A DNA stretch of 10,364 nucleotides, from positions 373,370 through 383,733 of the forward strand of contig NW_019091586.1 in assembly GCF_001949145.1 (NCBI RefSeq), given 5' to 3'. A program made the translations under genes and the position numbers. The notes under the pieces were generated by a model. It ran no database searches. It saw only the letters and a program-made list of their open reading frames with translations, and was not told the DNA's origin. Of this stretch, positions 1-6,900 are shown piece by piece; position 1 is the stretch's first letter, and the number at the start of each line of letters is the position of its first letter. The stretch is from Acanthaster planci (lineage: Eukaryota; Echinodermata; Asteroidea; Valvatida; Acanthasteridae).

Positions 1-2883
1 GATAGCTTGAAAGCCATTCGTTCGGTACCGACATATTTTCGGGTGCAAGTGGAAAGTCATTGTGTTTGTCATGGTGACGTTCCGGGTGATCCATAGTAAT
101 CTCATACATGTAACCGTAGTCGTCAGTTAGTCGCAACTCTTGGATGTAATAGTACGTAATTTTTTCTAAGTCTGTTTCCCAGGTAAATTCCCCTACAGGC
201 AGACATTTGCTAATCGCCCAGCCGTATAAATTATTTGCATCTAGGTGCATGATCTGTGACTCTGGCTTATTTGGGTCGTAGTCAGGCAGTTCTGGATTAT
301 TGGCCTTTGCATATAGTTCCAATTGTATACCCAAATGCTTTAAGAGTGCATCCCACGACAGACCCGGTGATGTGTAATAGTTGGCTGGGTCAAGGCCGTA
401 GTGTTGTTTACAGATTTTACGGAAGTTTTCAAAAACAGCCGCTAGCAATGACACGTCCGTTTCCGCGTATAGGTCATGGTAGTCGCCTAGGTTTTTACAG
501 CCAAAGGCTTGCCATACTGTTTCCGCACGAGCGTATTCTTGCTCGGTTATTCCTCTCTGTTTCAAAGAGCTATAGAAAGCGTCTACTGGCGGAAGTTTTA
601 TTTCTTGAAATCGGTCAAAGGAATCGATATATTCATAAGGGTAAATTCCTTTTTCCAACAATAAATGACTGTTATTTGGAAACCTTTCATATAGTAAGTT
701 AAAATCATCGGGTGAACAATTTTAACCAACCGATCTAGCGAAGCCGCCATGAAATGAAAAAAACCTTTTCCAAAAGAAAACGAAATGTAATTTTCAGTAT
801 TTTTAGCGATCAACTTGATTGATTTTCCATAAAATTTGCAAGCGCCTTGCATGATTAAATGTGCATCATATTTTTCTAAATTATGTAAGATCGTCGGAAT
901 GGGTGTTTGCTTGGCCACTATTCTTAACTTGAGATTACACCAAGCGTGCGCTGGGCCTCGGTACTTCCCCGTCACGTGACAATGATCCCTGACCTTTCTA
1001 AAATTATTGATGGGCTTTTTGCACGTCATACATACCCACCCTCTGAAATCATCTTCATTTTTATGACAGAAATCAATTTTGTCAGATTTTGGTTTTGGTT
1101 CATTTGGAATATAACACTGACATTGAGATTCTTCCGCTCGGTGATACTCGCTCTGCTCGTTGCTCCCTCTGGTCGCTTTCGCTCGATCTATCAACTTTTC
1201 GCAGATCCAACAGCGATTACAATTTTCGTAGATTTTTTGTAACTCGGGTGACCAGATCAACTTCGCTTTATTTTTAAACGTTTCGTTGATCTTCTATGTT
1301 TCCGGAGAAAGTGACCGTACAAAATTTACAGCCGCGTCTTGACCCCTGTACGTCTTTTGGCTAGTACAAATCCCGTTGCATCTGACAACCGCGTATGAGT
1401 ATCCGCAAGGCTTGTGAATCTGTGTTTTGAGAGTGTTTGGTTGGGAGATGTTGGTTGATTTAGCTGCTTGTTTCTGCTTGTTTCTGCTCGCTTCGCTCGC
1501 TGTCGGCGGTAGTTTTTCTAAAACAGACTCAAAATCGGCGCAAATGACAAAAGGTGCGTCTTGTTTATTTTTGTAATTTTTAAACTTGAGTATATTTTTG
1601 CCTTCGGCGGGCAACTCGACCGTACATATGGGAACGTTTAATCCTTGACAATCTTCTTTGTGTCTGGGTAACTTTTCTTCCGTTTGGAAATGCGACATGC
1701 AATTAAAACACCAGTGCTTTTGGCCGTTGTGATGATCGATATCACTCATCAACTGAGAAAAGTTTTTAATCCAACAATAGTGATTTTCGTCATCTCAGGT
1801 GAAATAAAGTAAATTGATCGGTTGCTTTTGTAAAGAATGTAAAGACCGTCTTTTTTTAGTGTAACCAAACACATTGATCGCCAAGTTATTTTGCGATTCG
1901 ATACGTGGAATTTGTGAAATCGGTGTTGGAAAGCTTATGTTTGTAAAATTTAAACCATCTGATTCTGACCTGTAAGTCGAAGTTCGCTCGTCATGTATTT
2001 TATATTTTGGATTTGTTTCCAACTGGCTTTTGCTGTTGTCAGAATATAATTTTAAAGCTGCCCGCAACGCCCATTGGATACATTCTTGCTCTTTATTTTC
2101 GACATTTATGATTGCTTTTTTGTCTCCTAATTCTTTAGGCAACGGAATGTAAGAAGAACCCACTGGATTATATTTAACCACGTTGATGTAGAAAGAGACG
2201 ACTTTGACTTTGTCATAGATTCAACCCGAGGCTTTTGTGTATGAGCCTCCACCTCTTTTATTTGTTTTTCCCTCTGTTCAGTGAGTGCGTTTTTAACGTC
2301 GGCTTTATTTGCGACTGCATCGGTGTCACTCGGAAAGGGGAATACGTCAAATTAAGTTTTTTTGGGTTTTTCCAATCTAAACTGAACTTTGATATTTTTT
2401 TGCAATTTGTACGAACCAATTTCTTTAAGTTCTTCCAAAGCTTTTTTCTCAATTAAAGTTTTGTAAAAATCAAAAAAGTGCACGAGGTCATATTCAAAGA
2501 AACGAGGTATCAATTCCCAATTGCGAAAATTACCCTGAAAGCGCCTGACGTTTCTAATGTCGACTTCCGCAATTTCCTAGGGCTGAGTGTAAGCTTTAAT
2601 CGCTTCAATAAAGTCCTGTTTGACATATCTGTCTTTGTTTGCAAAAGGAATATTATATTTTTGTACCGTTTACAGCTGCCGATATGACTGACGCGGGAGG
2701 TACCTAAATTGTTTTTGATCTGCCCGTATAGCTTTAATGAGCTCGGGCTTAGTGTGAGATTTACGGGTTTTGGTTGTTTTTGGTGCCGGTAATGGGATGT
2801 TATACCGCTTAATAAATCTTCTAAAAACGCCTTCTTAAATCGATTAAAGGTCGATAGTAGAGGTCGGTGTGTGGGTTGCTCAT
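1..2883 (-). pseudogene. Decayed Polinton/Maverick-type protein-primed DNA polymerase B, C-terminus cut by window edge
   Basis: Family B polymerases of this group copy the linear DNA of Polintons and adintovirus-like elements from a protein primer. Visible parts, in order on the minus strand: a probable start ATG at 2883-2881; an N-terminal region carrying ALEELKEIGSY near 2440; the segment GSSYIPLP near 2160; a C2HC zinc-finger-like stretch at 1648-1710; exonuclease motif I as ADFES (D and E at 1528-1536); a Cys/His endonuclease VII-like module at 934-1212 with DHCHVTGKYRG; exonuclease motif II as HNLEKYD at 865-885; exonuclease motif III as YAETD at 455-469; and polymerase motif A as LDANNLYGW at 218-244. 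Motifs B and C would lie beyond position 1. Breaks: stops TAA 2670-2672, TAG 2577-2579, TAA 2352-2354, TGA 1795-1797 and TAG 1294-1296; frameshifts near 2823-2827 (T run), 2204-2216 and 718-724; and an internal deletion near 312. The gene is clearly dead. The family call is strong; whether it came from a transposon or an integrated virus is open. Confidence 0.9.
934..1212 (-). other. Endonuclease VII/HNH-like Cys-His module inside the polymerase pseudogene
   Basis: Within the polymerase remnant, a CxxC pair (CWIC), a second CxxC pair (CMTC), then DHCH and AHAWCN form a zinc-binding pattern typical of recombination endonuclease VII-like domains. It lies between exonuclease motifs I and II. Modules of this kind are, from family knowledge, common in metazoan Polinton-type polymerases. 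Whether it cuts DNA or only binds zinc cannot be told from sequence. The spacer between the two CxxC pairs carries a charged Ser/Arg/Glu-rich stretch encoded by GC-rich, repetitive DNA at about 1147-1186. Confidence 0.7.
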
Positions 2884-2963
2884 GTCTCTATTTATAATTA
2901 GGTTTTGAAAATTTATATCATTTTTTCTAACGACTTGACTTGACATGTTTTTTTATATATTGT

Positions 2964-2977
2964 TATTTTTATATATA
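2964..2977 (-). promoter_or_regulatory. TATA-like box upstream of the polymerase pseudogene start
   Basis: On the minus strand this reads TATATATAAAAATA, about 80 bases upstream of the inferred ATG at 2881-2883. A second TATAAATA lies about 14 bases before that ATG, too close for a normal core promoter. The surrounding DNA is very AT-rich, so a chance match is possible. Confidence 0.35.
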
Positions 2978-3140
2978 GGCCATTTATTTAAGGCGGTTGT
3001 AAACATAGCGTGTTTTGGTTTGAACAGAGCCATGCTTTAAGTAGAGGTCACGAGTTCAGATCGACGGGAAGTCCCTTTTTTTGTTTGTGAGTGATTGCTG
3101 GTGCGATCGGTGCTAGTCACGAGTTGTTTACAGGAAAAGT

Positions 3141-3188
3141 GCGCCGGGGTCAGAAGTTCAAGGTCAGTGAAGTGGAAATCCCCGGCGC
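3141..3188. repeat. GC-rich inverted repeat, 9-bp arms
   Basis: GCGCCGGGG at 3141-3149 is exactly complementary to CCCCGGCGC at 3180-3188, with a 30-base loop. This is unusual in otherwise AT-leaning DNA. The function is unknown. Confidence 0.7.
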
Positions 3189-3283
3189 GATTGGTTAAAG
3201 AGATTTTGGCTCAGAAGGTATATATTTACCCGGTATTTTTAGAGCCAGATTTTGGGATCGATGAGGTACCCAGGGAAAACCGT

Positions 3284-3307
3284 TAAAATCTGGAATTCCA
3301 GATTTTA
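3284..3307. repeat. Perfect 24-bp palindrome centred on an EcoRI site
   Basis: The sequence TAAAATCTGGAA and its exact reverse complement meet head to head with no spacer. Both ends are TAA in the outward reading sense, so it ends a plus-strand frame at 3284-3286 and a minus-strand frame at 3305-3307. It could form a cruciform or an RNA hairpin. Confidence 0.9.
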
Positions 3308-3405
3308 GGGGATTCCCCCGATTTTTGAGTCGATGTACTTCCCAGGGGTTTTTGCTGAAAACGGTGAAAAGGGCGTGTGGTCCAGAACTCTCCTATCCCT
3401 ACTAC

Positions 3406-3537
3406 TATGTATGCCCGCTTTCTCCACGGTTGCGTTCTTAAACTCCACTTTCAGGGGCCTGCTACAGGTGTAGGACTTCCCCACGTCAACAGGCCTGTCC
3501 AGGTAGTTGTCCTGAATACCTTCTCGGACTACTTTAC
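3406..3537 (-). CDS. LAMP-like gene, internal exon d (third cysteine); 3' border uncertain
   Basis: After GCTGTAG (AG at 3538-3539) the frame required by exon c continues as KVVREGIQDNYLDRPVDVG, then KSYTC and FKNATV (sequon NAT). In LAMP domains a G-x-SY-x-C motif marks the third cysteine shortly before the membrane helix. The acceptor has a weak pyrimidine tract, and two other AGs within 25 bases keep the same phase. The donor is uncertain (GTAGTA at 3400-3405, or GTAGGG three bases on). With no splice, the frame runs on to a TAA at 3305-3307, giving a product without a membrane helix. Confidence 0.5.
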
Positions 3538-3723
3538 CTACAGCCATAAGTTTAAGTATCGCATTTTTATGCCTATTTGTCTCTGAGATGGTGTGTATGC
3601 CGGCTGGCTATTTTATTCAAAAGGAAGAACTTATTTGCATTTTTTTGGTCAAATATCTTTTAAATAAGTGTCTTGGAAAGGTCGATCATCATTTTTAGGG
3701 AAATTGGTAGATGTAATACTTAC

Positions 3724-3918
3724 GTTCATGTGCATATGAATACCAGCTGACGAACAAACGAGTCAAGTTGTACGTCTTGGAGGCCTTCATGAATGCTAGT
3801 CGAAGCTTCCTGTAGTCATCGTAAATACTGAATTTGGTGTCGATTGTGAGGTGTCGGAAAGGGGAGGCGCATTTGTTGGTAACCACCGCTTTTGTTGGGT
3901 CCAAGTGAACATTCATGG
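3724..3918 (-). CDS. LAMP-like gene, internal exon c (second cysteine and core strands)
   Basis: This exon has the best splice signals in the window. The acceptor is a long pyrimidine tract ending CTCCTATACAG and the donor is the perfect GTAAGT (at 3718-3723). The 195 bases start with two bases of a split codon and end with one. The product has NVHLDPTKAVVTNKC, then hydrophobic alternation ending in KTYNLTRLFVSW, including an N-glycosylation sequon (NLT). This matches the LAMP pattern of N-x-x-P, Gly/Asn-x-Cys, then beta strands. Confidence 0.65.
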
Positions 3919-4076
3919 CTGTATAGGAGAAAAAAAAAGATCAAGGTACAGTTTCTGGGTAAACTGCAGAAAATCCTGACACTGATTGATCTATAAGGGG
4001 TTTTCCTCCCATCCTCTGAACGGAAAATGTCTTCATTGTCTTGTGAAAACGATCGCTTTTTTTCTGGATTGGTTAC

Positions 4077-4137
4077 CCTCACTGAAGAGAGTAATGAAAG
4101 GACAGCTGTATTTGGATTTCCCATAGTCACAACTGTA
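4077..4137 (-). CDS. LAMP-like gene, candidate small internal exon b
   Basis: The acceptor is TCCTTAGCAG (AG at 4138-4139; an alternative three bases upstream adds one Gln). The exon starts in phase 0, encodes YSCDYGKSKYSCPFITLFSE plus one base, and ends at GAGG/GTAACC. Its phases fit both neighbours, and without it exons a and c cannot be joined in frame. It brings two cysteines not typical of this part of a LAMP domain, so it is the least certain of the exons. Confidence 0.45.
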
Positions 4138-4238
4138 CTGCTAAGGAGATACGAGTGGCAGAAATCAAGGGCTTTAATATTCTCAAAAGTAAATCATAAC
4201 ACTGAAGGGCCAACTGATCAAAGAAAGAAGCGAAACGG

Positions 4239-4537
4239 CACCCGATCCAACTAACCACCGCTACTCATAAGCGAGGCCTGTGCAGCAAAAGAGCCCTGCG
4301 CTAACTGTGACGCTAATATATTATCGTGTGAAGCAATTCAGTAGGCACACTTATAAGTGAGGCTTGTTTGAGCCTTCTGTTTGCAAAATTTCGTGATACT
4401 TACTAGCTTCACTTATAAGATTGCCTACTGTATTGCATCATACGAAAATATAATTAGCATCATATATAGTTCTCCCATGGCTATATTGTGCTGTACAGGC
4501 CTCACTTATAAGTAGCGGTGGGTAGTCGGATTGGATG
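4239..4537. mobile_element. Foldback MITE, about 300 bp, in the largest LAMP-like intron
   Basis: Almost the whole element folds on itself. ATCCAACTAACCACCGCTAC near 4245-4264 pairs with its near-exact complement at 4512-4531, and an inner pair, 4333-4347 with 4422-4436, differs at one base. CTTATAAG, itself palindromic, occurs near 4350, 4413 and 4505, with a diverged copy at 4266-4271, so each arm holds two. There is no coding capacity. I could not fix a target-site duplication, so the superfamily is open. It lies in the intron between exons a and b. Confidence 0.8.
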
Positions 4538-4841
4538 GAAATGGAACTAAATGACTTTGGGTTTGCACTGAAAGGCTACGAGTAACAAAGACGGGGTGGC
4601 ATTTCTTTCCNCGGATACAAATGCCATGAACAAAATGTTAGCATAATGGTTTTGAAAGAATGAAAAACACCAATAGGCCTAGGGTACGGTTTACCGCCTC
4701 GTTTCGGGGTGAGGAGTGGAGGATTCCTTGTAACAGAGGAAAAAGAAACTTGGTAGTGTCAAACTGATGGTAGCATCTTGAAATCAAGCGACATGAAATC
4801 ATTCGGGGGAATTTGTGACTACATTATTTCATATTACTAAC

Positions 4842-4975
4842 CCTGCTGCCGTCGATGACCGTGCACTGCGCGGAGAAGGACATCCGCAAGCAGACGTAAC
4901 CGTCCGAGTCCTTCAGGGTCCAGTTGCCTGATGGGGGCGCTGGCGTCGTTGGTAACGACACGGTGGCCTTGATCA
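4842..4975 (-). CDS. LAMP-like gene, internal exon a (hinge and first domain cysteine)
   Basis: The acceptor is a pyrimidine tract ending CTTCAG (AG at 4976-4977). The exon starts with two bases of a split codon and encodes VIKATVSLPTTPAPPSG (V completed by the previous exon if that ends in G), then NWTLKDSDGYVCLRMSFSAQC and TVIDGSR. The donor is AGG/GTTAGT (GT at 4840-4841). The 134-base length leaves phase 0. The Thr/Pro run resembles the mucin-like hinge before a LAMP domain, and W-T-x-K-D...CL matches the domain's opening strands. Confidence 0.65.
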
Positions 4976-5644
4976 CTGAAGGAGACAATGGTTGTTCAAG
5001 CCAGAATGGAGGATCACCGCCTTTCTTTTTTCCCCCAAAAAGTAACGCTATGGGCTTTATTTGTACAGCCTCCATTAGAGTTAGTCAGGTCCACCAATTA
5101 CCAGACTCACATGGGATGGTAATTCAATTTCAATGCTTGACACAATGCAAAACTGTACGACTTGATGTCAAATCGTCAGAAACTGTATCTTGCAGTGGTG
5201 CCCTCTATAACGTTAACATGAAAATACTGCATGTGGCATTTTGGGATCCTTGTGAGTTTGTTTTACGTACACTGGTTCACAGATTACTACTTGTCATGAT
5301 CGACTTTGATCTGGCTTATCAACACCTTTTTAGAAAAGGCACATATGATTTTACGACATGCTTCACCCCGGCAGGTTTTTATGATATCGATATAAACTTT
5401 GCCTATTTACTTTCATTTCAGCATTTAAACTGTTGTGCACATTAACTCAAAAGGTTTCCCTTTTAACATCCTCCTATAGTCTAGAACAACACGTATAGGC
5501 CTAAACATACGTGTACCGGCTCTGTACATCTGAAATCATTACTTTTCATCGAGTTGAATGACCTTAGTTGAACGGGAAATTGTAAAGTTTTCTCTCCCGT
5601 TGGTCTGATGTTTTTGTCATTTTTTTTTCGAATTCTGTATACAG
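4976..5644. other. No confident gene; probable intron or intergenic DNA
   Basis: This stretch lies upstream of the first recognised LAMP-like exon (minus strand) and upstream of the plus-strand terminal exon, so it is likely intronic for one or both genes. A plus-strand open frame runs from 4924 to 5445, but it is antisense to LAMP-like exon a and shows no recognisable domain. An 8-bp hairpin is at 5489-5514. The pyrimidine-rich end (about 5590-5640) is the acceptor tract of the next exon. Confidence 0.4.
5489..5514. repeat. Short inverted repeat, 8-bp arms
   Basis: ACACGTAT at 5489-5496 is exactly complementary to ATACGTGT at 5507-5514, with a ten-base loop. It is small enough to be chance in 10 kb. 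Confidence 0.6.
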
Positions 5645-5800
5645 GGTGTATCAGCGGACCTGAATGACCTTGGAGGAAGGATCATTGCCGAGGTCAATGC
5701 TCTCAGGCAAAACAGAGCAATGATCATGCGTGCTGTCTCTGACATGCTGAGAAGGGCACGAATCTGTGTTGAACGAAATGGTGGTCACGTGGAGGACTAA
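5645..5800 (+). CDS. Terminal coding exon of an unidentified gene (51 codons plus stop)
   Basis: A pyrimidine-rich acceptor with eight T in a row ends in GTATACAG, followed by an open frame from the first base: GVSADLNDLGGRIIAEVNAL, then an Arg/Met-rich amphipathic stretch and VERNGGHVED before TAA at 5798-5800. In phase 0 the exon is exactly 52 codons. The regular spacing of Leu, Ile, Val and Met suggests a helical or coiled-coil C-terminus. I do not recognise the family. Upstream exons should lie to the left on the plus strand, overlapping the LAMP-like gene antisense, or in its upstream introns; I could not find them. No AATAAA lies close downstream (only AGTAAA near 5810). Confidence 0.5.
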   Translation, partial: GVSADLNDLGGRIIAEVNALRQNRAMIMRAVSDMLRRARICVERNGGHVED

Positions 5801-5947
5801 ATGGGTGAAGTAAATGATGTGTGATGTCTGGCCGTGTCAACTTTTAGATAATTGAACTTTGGTCTTTGAACAGAATGCAGAACACTTGAAAAAAGGGGTA
5901 AAAGCGTTCAACAGTTTGAGTCCCATACCAAAACGACTCCTACTATC

Positions 5948-6179
5948 CAGTGGCGTAGCCACAGGGGGGTCTGGGGGGCACGTGGGCCCCGCCCAAAATT
6001 TCCGGTCCCCCATGTGCCCCCTTCACTGAACAAAAAAAAAGAAACGGATGAATGGATATTGAATAAGGCTAACAAAACCTGCCCCCAAACCACACCACTG
6101 AAAGCTGGTGCCCCTCCCCCCTAAGATGCTGGTGCTCCCTTTGCCCCCTAACACTCGTCAAATCCTAGCTTCTTCACTG
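5948..6179. mobile_element. Non-autonomous hAT-like MITE with target duplication
   Basis: The left end reads CAGTGGCGTAGCCACAGG and the right end, read inward, CAGTGAAGAAGCTAGG: degenerate terminal inverted repeats of the CAGTG type known for hAT elements. The flanks are CTACTATC (5940-5947) and CTACTTTC (6180-6187), an 8-bp target duplication with one mismatch, the length expected for hAT. The interior is G- and C-homopolymer-rich and non-coding. Divergence of the ends and of the duplication suggests an old insertion. Confidence 0.8.
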
Positions 6180-6187
6180 CTACTTTC

Positions 6188-6612
6188 AGAGAGAAACTTC
6201 GGATTAAGCACCCACCCATGATCATGTTACCAAAATCATTTTTGACATTTTTTCAGAGCCAATTTTACCGAATTTTTGGATATGGTTATAAAGGTTCGGT
6301 AAGATCTGCATTTGTCACCTGATTTCCCTACACGATTTGGCCTTCCACGATTTAAGCTGCGTTTTTAAATACTGGTTGCGGCATTGCGTGTGGGCAGAAA
6401 TAGCCTGATGTTTGTTCTAGGTAGTTTACGTCGTCTTGCAATCTCCGGATATACTTTGCTAAGGAGGCGCAATGAACCTGTGACAGTGTAGGAGGTGTCT
6501 TCCCTTTTCTCGAGGCATTTGCCTAATTAATTAATTACTTAATGTACACTCAATCAGTCAGAATGACCCGTTTTCCTAATGATTATATGCACAGATGCGT
6601 GCATAAATAGCC
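6188..6612. other. Non-coding stretch, nothing recognised
   Basis: No long open frame or repeat of note apart from a short run of TAAT repeats near 6520-6540. The last bases give a GCCATGG start context for the following ORF. Confidence 0.4.
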
Positions 6613-6900
6613 ATGGCGGAAAACAGTGTTAGCGACTCATTAAACATGTACGGAGGCACAAACTTCGAGGTCATTTTTCTCCCAGACTCTCCGAGTGCTT
6701 TTCACTTTGGTATTTTGGGAACCCCTCTAATATCGTCACAGCCACAACGTTCTGGTGTAGATGGATTCATGATGCACGAAGTCAAGTATCGAAAACCTAC
6801 TCTCGCGTCAAGCGTATTGGTCGAGCTTGGGCGGTCCGTTCTTGACACGGGCCTCGTGTTCTCGCACTCGAACGGCGGGAACACGACCCAAGAACACTGA
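6613..6900 (+). CDS. Possible 95-codon ORF with strong start context, function unknown
   Basis: The start lies in ATAGCCATGGCGG, an excellent Kozak context, and the frame runs to TGA at 6898-6900. The product begins MAENSVSDSLNMYGG, has no signal peptide, membrane span or domain I recognise, and ends in a Ser/Asn-rich tail (NGGNTTQEH). No strong splice donor or AATAAA is evident. It could be a single-exon gene, a first exon or chance. The last 50 bases overlap an inverted repeat. Confidence 0.25.
   Translation: MAENSVSDSLNMYGGTNFEVIFLPDSPSAFHFGILGTPLISSQPQRSGVDGFMMHEVKYRKPTLASSVLVELGRSVLDTGLVFSHSNGGNTTQEH
6854..6886. repeat. Inverted repeat, 12-bp arms with one mismatch
   Basis: TCGTGTTCTCGC at 6854-6865 pairs with GCGGGAACACGA at 6875-6886 around a nine-base loop. 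It lies in a locally CpG-rich stretch at the 3' end of the ORF starting at 6613. Confidence 0.7.

Larger units (their letters stand above)
2978..3405. other. Non-coding stretch between the polymerase remnant and the LAMP-like exons
   Basis: I see no convincing gene here. It holds a GC-rich inverted repeat (3141-3149 with 3180-3188), a 24-bp palindrome (3284-3307), hexamer half-sites of nuclear receptor type (3045-3058 and 3155-3166) and a run of seven T (3076-3082). The boundary of the Polinton remnant probably lies in or near this stretch, but I find no terminal inverted repeat or target duplication that fixes it. Confidence 0.5.
3406..4975 (-). other. LAMP-like (lysosome-associated membrane protein) gene, internal part, four exons
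   Basis: LAMP proteins are heavily glycosylated type I membrane proteins of lysosomes and late endosomes, with a luminal domain held by two disulfides, one transmembrane helix and a short YxxPhi tail. Four minus-strand exons (4842-4975, 4077-4137, 3724-3918, about 3406-3537) have GT/AG borders and compatible phases. Together they give, in order: a Thr/Pro hinge; a GNWTLKDSDGYVCL motif (first LAMP cysteine); NVHLDPTKAVVTNKC (second); Y-L-V-rich beta strands; and VGKSYTC (third). The fourth cysteine, transmembrane helix and tail are not seen in the window, nor are a signal peptide and upstream exons. The family call rests on pattern recognition and not on a search. Confidence 0.6.

Noticed and set aside
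256-702. Plus-strand 148-codon open frame
   Set aside because: It is the antisense shadow of the polymerase segment with exonuclease motif III and polymerase motif A.
971-980. GTCACGTGAC, the CLEAR (TFEB) palindrome of lysosomal genes, tempting next to a LAMP-like gene
   Set aside because: It lies inside the polymerase pseudogene and encodes part of its DHCHVTG motif, kilobases 3' of the LAMP-like exons, so coding origin explains it.
2235-2687. Open frames on both strands (2235-2456, 2258-2452, 2478-2687)
   Set aside because: All overlap the polymerase N-terminal coding text in another frame and have Lys/Asn- or Phe-biased content typical of shadows.
3095-3286. Plus-strand 63-codon open frame ending in the palindrome
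   Set aside because: No domain, no clear promoter or splice signal, and it spans the GC-rich hairpin; length is within chance.
4924-5445. Plus-strand 173-codon open frame
   Set aside because: Its first part is antisense to LAMP-like exon a, and the rest shows no domain, signal peptide or consistent splice context.
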